A DNA stretch of 64,000 bases from Azospirillum baldaniorum (GTDB lineage Bacteria > Pseudomonadota > Alphaproteobacteria > Azospirillales > Azospirillaceae), in the NCBI RefSeq assembly GCF_003119195.2, contig NZ_CP022254.1, forward strand, positions 38,501-102,500. Direction: 5' to 3'. The position numbers and the translations under genes were made by a program. This document shows, piece by piece, positions 37,558 through 45,758 of the stretch. Position 1 is the stretch's first letter, and every line of letters begins with the position of its first letter. The notes under the pieces were generated by a model, which saw nothing but the letters and a program-made list of their open reading frames with translations, made no database searches and was not told where the DNA came from.

Positions 37558-39027
37558 TCAGGCTTCCGGCGCCGGCAGTTCGGCGACCATGCGGATGGAG
37601 GCCGACAGCTCTTCGAGCTGGAAATGCGGACGCAGGAAGATGTTGGCGCGGTAGACGCCCGGACGGCCCGGCACGTCGTAGACGTCGATGCGGGCCTCGC
37701 GCAGCGGGAAACGGGCCTTCGTGCCCTGCGACGCCTCGTCGTCCAGAAGGACGTAGTTGGCGATCCAGGTGTTCAGGTGGTCCGTGATGTTGTTGCGCGT
37801 CAGGAAGGCGCCGATCTTGTCGCGCAGCATCACCTTCAGGTAATGGGCGAAGCGCGACGACACCAGCATGTACGGCAGCATCGCGGAGATGCGGGCGTTC
37901 GCGTTGGCCTCGTCGGTGTTGTAGACCTTCGGCTTGTTGGTGGTCTGGCCGCTGAAGAACGCCGCGTAATCCGTGTTCTTGCAGTGGACCAGCGAGATGA
38001 AGCCGAGGTCGTTCAGCTCCTTCTCACGGCGATCGGTGATGGCGATCTCCGTCGGGCACTTCAGGGCGACGTCGCCCTCGTCGGTCTTGAAGGTGTGGCT
38101 GGGCAGACCCTCGACCTTGCCGCCGCCTTCGACGCCGCGGATGGCCGCGGTCCAGCCGTGCTTGGCGAAGCTGTCGGTGATGCGCGCGGCCAGCGCCCAG
38201 GAGGCGTTGCCCCACAGGTACTTGGAATGATCGCGCCCGTCGGTGTCCTCGACGAAATTCATGCCTTCGACCGGAACGGTGTTCGGGCCGTAGGGCAGGC
38301 GCATCAGGACGTGCGGCATGGTCAGCGAGACGTAGCGGGAATCCTCCGACGAACGGAAGGACCGCCACTTCACCATCTCGGCCGTCTCGAAGATCTTCGA
38401 CAGGTCGCGCGGGGCGCCCAGCTCGCCGAAGTTCTCCATGTCGAACATCGCCGGCGACACGGCGCTGATGAACGGCGCGTGGGCGGCGGCGGCGAGGTTC
38501 GACATCTTCTCCAGCAGGGAGATGTCCTGCGGATGGCGGCCGAACTCGTAATCACCGACCAGCATGCTGTAGGGCGTGCCGCCCAGCGTGCCGTACTCGG
38601 CCTCGTAGACCATCTTGAACATGGCGCTCTGGTCGAACTCGACCGCGCTGTCCAGGTCCTTCTGAAGGTCCTTGCGCGAGACGTTGAGGACGCGCAGCTT
38701 CAGCGTCGTCGAGGTCTCGGTGTTCATGACGAGGTAGTTGAGGCCGCGCCACGTGCCTTCCAGCTTCTGGAAGTCGGGGTGGTGCATGACCTCGTTCAGC
38801 TGGTCGCTGATCAGCTCGTCGATCTGCGCGATGCGCTGGTTGATCGCCTCGACCACGTCGATGGCGGAGGCGTCGCCGGTCTCGGCGAGGACCTGGTCGA
38901 CGAATTCGGTCAGAAGGTCGCGGGCGTAGGGCCGCTGGCCCTCTTCGCGCGCCATCTTGCCTTCGACCATCATGCGGTCGAGCAGGGACAGACTGGCGGC
39001 GCTCTCAACGGACGTTTCCGTGCTCAC
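37558..39027 (-). CDS. tssC: T6SS sheath large subunit TssC
   Basis: A 489-aa protein with TssC/VipB hallmarks: LEGTWRGLNYLVMNTETS, KMVYEAEYGTLGGTPYSMLV, GDYEFG, FSGQTTNKPKVYNTDEANAN and the closing PGVYRANIFLRPHFQLEEL. Start is GTG behind GGAG. With TssB it forms the contractile sheath. Confidence 0.96.
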   Translation of the reverse strand: MSTETSVESAASLSLLDRMMVEGKMAREEGQRPYARDLLTEFVDQVLAETGDASAIDVVEAINQRIAQIDELISDQLNEVMHHPDFQKLEGTWRGLNYLVMNTETSTTLKLRVLNVSRKDLQKDLDSAVEFDQSAMFKMVYEAEYGTLGGTPYSMLVGDYEFGRHPQDISLLEKMSNLAAAAHAPFISAVSPAMFDMENFGELGAPRDLSKIFETAEMVKWRSFRSSEDSRYVSLTMPHVLMRLPYGPNTVPVEGMNFVEDTDGRDHSKYLWGNASWALAARITDSFAKHGWTAAIRGVEGGGKVEGLPSHTFKTDEGDVALKCPTEIAITDRREKELNDLGFISLVHCKNTDYAAFFSGQTTNKPKVYNTDEANANARISAMLPYMLVSSRFAHYLKVMLRDKIGAFLTRNNITDHLNTWIANYVLLDDEASQGTKARFPLREARIDVYDVPGRPGVYRANIFLRPHFQLEELSASIRMVAELPAPEA

Positions 39028-39076
39028 CTGTTCGCTCCGTGAAGGGGGTTCTGGTTGGGCTTACCGGGAGGGGGGA

Positions 39077-39613
39077 TCAGGCGGGCTCGCCCGCGGGCTC
39101 GCCGGCCGGGGCGCCGGCCACCGGGCCGAGGAGCTTCTTCAGCTCGTCCTGCTGTTCGGTGCTGGTGATGACGTCGTTCAGCAGGCCGTTCAGCTCGTCG
39201 TTGCCGTCCAGCTTGGCCAGCAGATCCGACAGCTTCTGCCGGGCTTCGAACAGGCGGCTCAGCGTCGGCACCTGCTTCAGCACCTCCACCGGCTGGAAAT
39301 CGTCCATGTGGCGCATGTTCAGCAGGATGTTCAGCTTGCCGCCGTCCTCCTGCAGCTTGTTGTCCACCTGGAAGGCGAGGCGCGGCCCGACGGAGGCCAT
39401 CACGTCGTTGAAGTTGTCGCGGTCGATCTCGACGAACTTGCGCTCCTTCAGCTTGGGAAGGGGCTTCTCCGGCTTGCCGCTGAGATCGGCCAGGATGCCG
39501 ACCAGGAAGGGCAGCTCCTTCATCTCCTGGGCGCCACCGGTGTGGACCTCGTAGGTGAGCTTCACCCGCGGCGGGCGGACGCGCTCCAACTTCTTCTGAC
39601 TGCTCTCGCTCAT
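39077..39613 (-). CDS. tssB: T6SS sheath small subunit TssB
   Basis: 178 aa from the ATG at 39613. TssB/VipA features: RVRPPRVKLTYEVHTGGAQE, LPFLVGILADLSGKP and KLNILLNMRHMDDFQPVEVL. It ends in a Gly/Ala/Pro/Glu-rich tail (GAPAGEPAGEPA). It precedes tssC by 49 nt. Confidence 0.95.
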   Translation of the reverse strand: MSESSQKKLERVRPPRVKLTYEVHTGGAQEMKELPFLVGILADLSGKPEKPLPKLKERKFVEIDRDNFNDVMASVGPRLAFQVDNKLQEDGGKLNILLNMRHMDDFQPVEVLKQVPTLSRLFEARQKLSDLLAKLDGNDELNGLLNDVITSTEQQDELKKLLGPVAGAPAGEPAGEPA

Positions 39614-39781
39614 ATCTGACGACCTCATAGGGTTGTGCGCGTCGCGCGCCGGCTGTCGAGCTTCGCCATCATTCGAAAGGCACCCCCGCGGAGGCCAGCC
39701 GAGATGGACCCCAATTGGACGACATCGTCCCGGAACACCTCCGTTTCGGAGGGAATGTCCGGCGTACGAAGCATCGCCCGC

Positions 39782-40417
39782 TCAGCTTCGAAGGTGCTGC
39801 AAGAGGAAGTTGCGGGCCTCCAATAGTTGACTCATCCGCTCGGCGCTGGAGAGCAGGCCGGTGTCGGGATGGAAGATCGGGGCCAGCGTGCGGAAGCGGC
39901 TGTTCACCACCTGCGGGTCCAGCCCCCATTCGTGGGTGAAGCCGAGCACGTAGGTGGCCTGCCACGGCTTGCGGATCGGCTGGCGCAGCGGGCGGAAGGC
40001 CAGCGTCTCCAGCGCCGCGGTCAACTGCTCCAGCCGCAGGCGGCAGCGGCTCATCTCGCTTTCCACGGCGTTCAGCTCGCCCGCGGTGATGAGGTGCGCG
40101 CCGTCGTCGTTGCCGATGGTGGCGGCGACCCAGGCGGCTTTGCGCACGGTCGCCGCGTCCAGCGGCGTGGCGTGGCGCACCCGCAGCTTCGGCACCACCC
40201 GCACGCGGCGGGTGCCGCCGTTCTTCAGCGTCACGGTGCGGTGGGAGACGTCCACCGGCTCGGGGCTGCCGGGATCGGGCAGATGGGTCAGCGCCTCCGG
40301 CCCGACCAGCGTCAGGCAGGAGCGGATCAGGGCGGGCACCGTCATGCCGCGCGCCGTCGCCGCGGAGTCCACGGCGGCGTAAAGGGCATGCTGACAGGGT
40401 GCGGTGATGGTGGGCAA
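39782..40417 (-). CDS. T6SS-linked protein with a J-domain-like C-terminus
   Basis: A 211-aa protein of no family I can name with certainty. Start TTG at 40417 has GGAGG upstream. Residues 1-150 have no recognised domain (mixed, with a predicted helical stretch at 112-140). Residues about 155-211 look like a J domain: YVLGFTHEWGLDPQVVNSRF, then RTLAPIFHPDTG with the diagnostic His-Pro-Asp at 183-185, and a last helix MSQLLEARNFLLQHL. J domains stimulate Hsp70 ATPase. It lies upstream of tssB on the same strand, across a 168-nt gap. A role with a T6SS chaperone or ATPase is an inference. Confidence 0.55.
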   Translation of the reverse strand: MPTITAPCQHALYAAVDSAATARGMTVPALIRSCLTLVGPEALTHLPDPGSPEPVDVSHRTVTLKNGGTRRVRVVPKLRVRHATPLDAATVRKAAWVAATIGNDDGAHLITAGELNAVESEMSRCRLRLEQLTAALETLAFRPLRQPIRKPWQATYVLGFTHEWGLDPQVVNSRFRTLAPIFHPDTGLLSSAERMSQLLEARNFLLQHLRS

Positions 40418-40545
40418 AGGGCCTCCGGGTACGCACGGCGGTAGTGCCCCGCAAGGTGTGCGATGGCGGCCCGCCGCGGAACGCCTTGTTGGTCCACTCC
40501 CGGAGTCACGCCGCCGGAACTGCGTCCGTTGCGGAGCGAAGGCGG

Positions 40546-40860
40546 TCAGGCGTCCTTGCCGCCGCGGAATTCCTCCATCACGGCGCGGATGCCGGTTTCC
40601 AGGGCCCGGACGCGGCGGCGCTGCCGCTCCTCCCGCCGTGTGGCCTCCTGCGCCTCGCCGCGCAGGCGGTCCACCTCCTCGACCAGCGAGGGGGCGACGG
40701 TGCCGCGGTCGGTGTAGAACAGCCCGACCTGGATGACCTCGTAGAGGGAGGTGCCGGCGGGCATCAGCCGCTCCAGCGCGGAGAGGGCAGCCAGCCGCTC
40801 ACCGGGGGAATCGCTGCGCAGCCGGGCGAGGATCGCGTGCAGGCGGGCATCCCGGTTCAT
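40546..40860 (-). CDS. Small orphan protein at the T6SS divergence point
   Basis: A 104-aa soluble protein that I do not recognise. Residues 1-45 are helical and HEAT-like (LHAILARLRSDSPGERLAAL); residues about 60-100 form a highly charged coiled coil (LVEEVDRLRGEAQEATRREE). It is the first gene of the minus arm, back-to-back with the sensor cassette. Confidence 0.55.
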   Translation of the reverse strand: MNRDARLHAILARLRSDSPGERLAALSALERLMPAGTSLYEVIQVGLFYTDRGTVAPSLVEEVDRLRGEAQEATRREERQRRRVRALETGIRAVMEEFRGGKDA

Positions 40861-41029
40861 GATGGCCGGTTCATGATGGAGCGCGTCCTTTCTGGTTTGC
40901 TGGTCTGGTTGGCCGGGGGAGTATCGCAGGGGCCGGGGAGCGGCAAAAGCAGATCAGACCAAGTTGGGCCAATCTGAACGGGATGCCCCCGCGGAAAGCC
41001 GCTATAGCCGGACCCTTGGGAGGCTGGCC
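40861..41029. promoter_or_regulatory. Divergent intergenic region between the two T6SS arms
   Basis: A 169-nt gap feeding both arms. It includes TCAGACCAAGTTGGG and CCAATCTGA (40955-40978): an inverted repeat TCAGA...TCTGA with CCAAGTTGG inside. The GACCAA core recurs in two other T6SS gaps. A ribosome site GGGAGG for the plus-strand gene is at 41018-41023. No sigma-54 element was seen. Confidence 0.4.
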
Positions 41030-41782
41030 ATGCTCTACGGTTTCGGGCGTCTGGCGCTTGTTTTGTGGCTGTGCGCCGTGGGCGGGCAGGCGTTCACGCT
41101 GTTCGCCTTTCACAACGCGGTGGCGGAGGCCCACACGGCGGAAATCGCCGCGCGCGCGTCGGCGCTGGCCAGCCGCGTCGCTGCCAGCGCGGCGGAGCGC
41201 GCCGCCATCGGCTTTCCGCTCGCCGACCAGAACGACCTGCAACGGCTGATCGAAGTGGCCTCCACCGGCGGCGGGGGCGTGCGGCTCTATGTGGTGGACC
41301 CGCGCGGGACCGTGCTGTTCGCCACCGCCCAGGCGGCGGGAACGCCGGTGCCGGCCTCCTGGATGGGCGGCGCCGCGGGGCTGCCGGCGGAGCCGTGGGA
41401 CCTCGCGGACCGCGACGGCGTTCTGGTCGGCGTGCCGGTGGCCGACGCCCTGGGCAAGCCCGCCGGCGCCGTGCTGGGCCTCGCTCCGCAGCAGGACGCG
41501 CGGGTGGAGGTTCTGGCCGCGCTGCGCGAGACGGCGACGGTCACCGCCGTCTTCCTGGCCGCCATTGGGCTTCTCGCCGTTCTGGGCACGCGGCTTCTGC
41601 TGTCCGGCGTCTGCCGGTCCGTTCTGGAGCGGACGGCTTTCTACGCCGCCGAGGCGCGGCAGCTGCAGGCCGACGCACCCGCCGCCGTGGCGGTCGCCGA
41701 TCCGGCGCTGTCCGCCGTCCTGGCCGGGCTGCGCGCGGCGGAGACCGAGGCCGCCCGCATCGACGGGGAGGTGCTGCGATGA
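41030..41782 (+). CDS. Two-helix membrane sensor-like protein (cassette gene 1)
   Basis: 250 aa from the ATG at 41030 behind GGGAGG. One membrane helix near residues 7-28 and another near 180-200 bracket a periplasmic domain of about 150 residues with a Cache/PAS-like look (RLYVVDPRGTVLFATAQAAG). A short cytoplasmic tail of about 50 residues follows. There is no kinase, cyclase or methyl-acceptor domain, so the output must come from a partner. Its stop overlaps the start of the next gene (ATGA), which in turn overlaps the SpoIIE-like gene, suggesting one complex. Confidence 0.6.
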   Translation: MLYGFGRLALVLWLCAVGGQAFTLFAFHNAVAEAHTAEIAARASALASRVAASAAERAAIGFPLADQNDLQRLIEVASTGGGGVRLYVVDPRGTVLFATAQAAGTPVPASWMGGAAGLPAEPWDLADRDGVLVGVPVADALGKPAGAVLGLAPQQDARVEVLAALRETATVTAVFLAAIGLLAVLGTRLLLSGVCRSVLERTAFYAAEARQLQADAPAAVAVADPALSAVLAGLRAAETEAARIDGEVLR

Positions 41783-43737
41783 CCCGCCCGGCGACGCTGT
41801 TCCCCCAGCGCAGCGTGTTGCGGCGCTTCATCCCGCTGATGGCGGTGGTGGTCGTCGTGCCCTGGCTCGCCACGCTGGCGGCGGCGCTGATCGCCGCGGC
41901 GGGGCTGGCCGACCGGGGAACCGCCTCCCGCGCCGAGATCGTCGGGACGGGCATCGCCCATGATCTGGAAAAGGCGCTGGCGCTCGGCCTGCCGCTCGAC
42001 CGCATGGCCGGGATGGACGACTATCTCGGCGAGGCGGGCGCGGTCTTTCCGGAGATCAAGCTGATCCTGGTGGTGGACGGCGCCGGGCGCCCGCTGTTCC
42101 AGAAATCCGATGCCGCGCGCCCCGACCTGTCGGTCCGGCTGGTGCCGGCGGAGACCGACTGGTCCGCGCTCGGGCTGGTCCTGCAACGCTTTCCCATTCG
42201 TCAGGGCGCCGCGACGGCGGGTGAGGTCCTGCTGGGCCGCAGCGCCGTGGCGCAGCCGGCCAACGCGCCGCGCATCCTGATCGATTTCGCGGTGGCGCTG
42301 AGCATCGCGCTGGCGCTCGGCGGGCTGGCGCTGCGCACCATGCTGAACGCCCAGGTGATGGCGCCGCTGCGGCTGGCGTCGTCGCTGGAGGCCAACCTTG
42401 CGCGCTCCGCCTACGACCGCATCGCCCCGCCGGTGGAGCAGAGCCTGATCGGCACCCTGCTGGCCGAGATGAACCGGGTGGTGACCGGCGTGAACGACCG
42501 CTTCGCCCGCCTGCGCAGCTATCTGGCCGAGGTGCGCGACCTCAGCTTCAACAAGGACGCCGCGGCGGAGGTGGCGCCGCTGATCGAGCGGATCGAGCGG
42601 CTGGGCCGCTTCTCGCCCGACCGGCTGACCGCGCTGGCGCCGCCGGACGCCGGGTCGTTGCCCTACGCCACGGCCTTCTGCGCCGGTGTGGTTGCGGCCG
42701 CCGCCGCGGCCATGGCGGCGCGGCACCTGCCGCCGGGCATCGCGCTCGGCGGGGTGGTTCTGGGCATGGCCGCAGCGGTTCCGCTCGCCTTCGCGCTCGG
42801 CCGCCGCGCACCCGTCGCGGGAGCGCTGGCGCTGGGCGGTTGGGCGTTGCTGAACGGGCTGGGCGACGGGGCGGCGGTCTGGCTGACCGGCGTTGTGCTT
42901 GGCGGGGCGGTGCTGGGCGGGCTTTCCGCGGCGCTTCCCTTCCAGGCGGCGCGTCCCGCCGCGGAAAGTTTGCGCGCCGGGCCGGCGGTGTCCGCCGCGG
43001 GCGGTCTGGTCGCCGGGACGGGGTTGTCGGTCCTGTGCATCGGCGGTGGCGTGCCGGGCGTCCTCATGGCCGGCGCGGTGCTGTCCGGATTGGCCGGTCT
43101 GCTGGCCGCGGTCCGGCTGGAGCGGCGGAGCGGTCTGACGCTGCCGCGCGTGACCCTCCGCGCTCTGCTGGCGGTGGACCGTTGGTGGGCGGACGGGACG
43201 CTGCGTCCCAGGGGTTGGGGGCTGTGGCTGGTCACAGCGCTGGCCTTGGCGGTGTTGAGCCGGGCCGACGGCGGCGGGGCGATGGACGCCCGCCGGGTCG
43301 CGGAACTCTTCTGGCTGCACGCCACCCCGGCTTGGCTGGCCGCCGCGCTGGTCGCGGTTCTGGTGCCGCGGGGGGGTGCGGGGCTGCTGAGTTTGGGCGC
43401 GACGGCGGCGGTCGCGCTTCTCCTGGCGCTCGGCCCGGTGGAGCCGGGAACGGCCGTCGCGCTGGGCATCGCCGCGGCGCTTGGCGCCGGGCATGCGGGA
43501 TTCGCGGCGTCGGGGAACTGGGGGGGGCTGACCGCGGTCCGCGCCGCGCTGACCCTGGCCGGAACGCTCGGCGTGCTGTGGCTGTCCGGCGGGAGCAACA
43601 CGGTGGTGGCCGCCGGAACGCTGCCTTCCCTCGCCTTGCTCGCCGGGATCGCCGCGTTGCCGCCGCTGGCGCTGGCCCTGTGGCGCCACGCCACGCCACG
43701 CCGGCGCGTTCCGGTCGAAGGGGAGGCCGCGCGATGA
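41779..43737 (+). CDS. Polytopic membrane sensor of unknown family (cassette gene 2)
   Basis: 652 aa. Residues about 18-42 are a membrane helix, followed by a periplasmic domain of about 130 residues (FPEIKLILVVDGAGRPLFQK), a second helix near 175-195 and a charged helical/HAMP-like linker (about 195-290). From about 295 to 640 the protein is a series of about ten hydrophobic, Gly/Ala/Leu-rich helices. No transporter or enzyme motif is visible. The sensor head plus polytopic tail, and ATGA overlaps with both neighbours, suggest a signalling or coupling role in the T6SS envelope complex. Confidence 0.6.
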   Translation: MTRPATLFPQRSVLRRFIPLMAVVVVVPWLATLAAALIAAAGLADRGTASRAEIVGTGIAHDLEKALALGLPLDRMAGMDDYLGEAGAVFPEIKLILVVDGAGRPLFQKSDAARPDLSVRLVPAETDWSALGLVLQRFPIRQGAATAGEVLLGRSAVAQPANAPRILIDFAVALSIALALGGLALRTMLNAQVMAPLRLASSLEANLARSAYDRIAPPVEQSLIGTLLAEMNRVVTGVNDRFARLRSYLAEVRDLSFNKDAAAEVAPLIERIERLGRFSPDRLTALAPPDAGSLPYATAFCAGVVAAAAAAMAARHLPPGIALGGVVLGMAAAVPLAFALGRRAPVAGALALGGWALLNGLGDGAAVWLTGVVLGGAVLGGLSAALPFQAARPAAESLRAGPAVSAAGGLVAGTGLSVLCIGGGVPGVLMAGAVLSGLAGLLAAVRLERRSGLTLPRVTLRALLAVDRWWADGTLRPRGWGLWLVTALALAVLSRADGGGAMDARRVAELFWLHATPAWLAAALVAVLVPRGGAGLLSLGATAAVALLLALGPVEPGTAVALGIAAALGAGHAGFAASGNWGGLTAVRAALTLAGTLGVLWLSGGSNTVVAAGTLPSLALLAGIAALPPLALALWRHATPRRRVPVEGEAAR

Positions 43738-45758
43738 CCGGTCTTCGCCAGCGCATGACGGTGGCCGCCGCCACGGTGGTCCTCGCCGTGCTCGTCACCG
43801 CCGCGGTTTTCGCCCTGCTGCGCATCGAGAGCGGGGCAACCCGCCACGCCGAGGACGAGGGGCGGATGACCCTGCGGTTGTGGGAAGGGCTGCTCGACCA
43901 GTCCGCCGCGGCTGCTCGGGTGGCGGTGGGCGATCCCCGCCTCACCGAAGCGCTGGAGCGCGGCAACGCGACGGCGGTGGCGGAGCGGCTCGGCGCTCTG
44001 GGGTTCACGGCGGTGACGGTGGTCAACGGCGCGGGGCAGACTCTGCTCGCCGTTCCGGCCGACCAGCCGATCCGCCTTCTCGACGAGCGGCGCATCGGGC
44101 AGGTGTTGGCCCGCAACGACACGCAGGACGGTCTGGTGCTGACCGGCGGCGGCGCGCAGCTTCTGCTCGCCCGCCCCCTCGGCGCGCAGCGGCCGGCCGA
44201 CCGGGCGCTGGTCGCCATCCGTCCGCTGACGGGAAGCCTGGAGGCGCTGGCCGGCGTCCTTGGCGGCTCCGCCTTCCTGGTCGGCAGCGACGGCAGGTTG
44301 TACGGCCACGCCGGACCGCTGGCCTGGGCCGACGTGCGTCCCGCCGCGGAGCGCGGCGAGGAGGTGCAGGCGACCATCGGCGCCCGCGGCTACGGCGTGC
44401 GCAAGCTGCGCCTGCCCAAGGTGGCCGGCACGGAGGGGGACGGCACTCTGTACCTCATCACCGTGCGCGAGACCACGCTGGCCGCCATGGCCGACAGCCT
44501 GCTGGACAGCTCCGCCATCCTCGTGGTGCTGATGGTGCTGGTGGCGGGGACGCTGGGGCTGGACTGGTATTTCCGGCGCGTCTTCACGCCGGTCTACGCC
44601 TCAATGTCCGCCTTGTCGGCCCTGGCCGCGGGCGACACCGGCGTCGCCGTGCTGGGGGCGGAGCGCACTGACGAGGCCGGGCAGCTCGCCCGCACCGTCG
44701 AGGTCTTCCGCAGCCGCAGCCGCGCGCTGCGCGACGCCGAGGAGCGGCGTGCCCGTCACTGGCTGCGCCAGCAGTCCTTCATCCGCCGCCAGATGCTGCG
44801 CCTGTCGGAAACCCTGCCGGAGCAGGGGCGGCGGGAACTCCTCGCCGACCTCGCCCGCATCGAAGCGGCGTCGGAGGGAAGGACGCCCTGCGCGCGCACC
44901 GACGACCCCGGCGCGCTCGCCGTCGCCTTCGAGGTGATGGCGGAACGCGTGCGCGACCAGCACACCGCGCTCGACGGCATGGTCCGCCAGCTTCAGTCGG
45001 CGCTGGACACCCGCACGGAGCTTGTGGAACTGCAGAAGCAGTTCGAGATCGCCCGGCGCATGCAGGCGGCGATCCTGCCGTCGGATCTGACCACGGCCCC
45101 CGATCTGGAGGCGTCGGGCCTGATGCGCCCGGCGGCGGAATTCGACGGCAGCTTCTACGATTTCTTCCTGACGGCGGACGGGTCGCTGGCGGTCTTGATC
45201 GGGCAGGTGTCGGGCGGCGGGCTGGCCGCCGGCTTCATGACGGTGACGGCGCGCGCCGCCCTGCGGACGCTGGCGGCGGCCGGGCTCGGGCCGGCGGCCT
45301 GCCTGACCGGCGCCAACCGGCTGCTGGCGGCGGACAACGCGGCGGGCCTGTCGATCGGCCTCGCCATGGGCATCGTGTCGCCGCGTTCGCGCCGGCTGGT
45401 CTTCGCCGCCGCGGGCGTGCCGGAACCCTTCCTGTTGCGGCGCTTCGGCGATGTGGTGGACCTGCCGGTGGCGGCCAACCCGCCGCTCGGCCTCGATCCC
45501 GCGATGACGGCGGTGGAGACCGCGCTCGACCTGCCGGTGCCCTCGACTCTGGTGCTGTGCAACGGCGGGCTGCTGGACGGCGAGAACCGCTTCGGCGTCG
45601 CCTTCGGGCGGGCGCGGCTGACCGGCATCCTCGGCAACCTCGACGACCTGTCCGCCGCCAGCGTCACCGCGGCGGTGTCCGCCGGTCTGGCCGAGCATGG
45701 CGGCGGCGCCGCGATGGCGGTGGACCGGCTGTGCGTCGCCCTGCGGGTGCGGGCATGA
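43734..45758 (+). CDS. HAMP-SpoIIE/PP2C-like protein with lost metal ligands (cassette gene 3)
   Basis: 674 aa. It has an N-terminal membrane helix, a periplasmic sensor (about 35-255; FTAVTVVNGAGQTLLAVPAD), a second helix near 265-285, HAMP (about 285-335), a coiled coil (to about 440) and a C-terminal SpoIIE-type PP2C fold (about 445-674; preceded by LQKQFEIARRMQAAILPSDL, typical of RsbU-like phosphatases). The usual metal-binding aspartates are replaced: GGDFYD reads GSFYD with Ser473, GDVSGKG reads GQVSGGG with Gln491, and YTDG reads CNGG with Gly611. It is therefore probably not an active phosphatase. It overlaps both neighbours by ATGA. Confidence 0.75.
   Translation: MTGLRQRMTVAAATVVLAVLVTAAVFALLRIESGATRHAEDEGRMTLRLWEGLLDQSAAAARVAVGDPRLTEALERGNATAVAERLGALGFTAVTVVNGAGQTLLAVPADQPIRLLDERRIGQVLARNDTQDGLVLTGGGAQLLLARPLGAQRPADRALVAIRPLTGSLEALAGVLGGSAFLVGSDGRLYGHAGPLAWADVRPAAERGEEVQATIGARGYGVRKLRLPKVAGTEGDGTLYLITVRETTLAAMADSLLDSSAILVVLMVLVAGTLGLDWYFRRVFTPVYASMSALSALAAGDTGVAVLGAERTDEAGQLARTVEVFRSRSRALRDAEERRARHWLRQQSFIRRQMLRLSETLPEQGRRELLADLARIEAASEGRTPCARTDDPGALAVAFEVMAERVRDQHTALDGMVRQLQSALDTRTELVELQKQFEIARRMQAAILPSDLTTAPDLEASGLMRPAAEFDGSFYDFFLTADGSLAVLIGQVSGGGLAAGFMTVTARAALRTLAAAGLGPAACLTGANRLLAADNAAGLSIGLAMGIVSPRSRRLVFAAAGVPEPFLLRRFGDVVDLPVAANPPLGLDPAMTAVETALDLPVPSTLVLCNGGLLDGENRFGVAFGRARLTGILGNLDDLSAASVTAAVSAGLAEHGGGAAMAVDRLCVALRVRA

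Noticed and set aside
39614..41029. Sigma-54 promoters for the T6SS arms
   Set aside because: No TGGC-N8-TGC-type match was found on either strand in the gaps before tssB, before the small orphan or before the sensor cassette.
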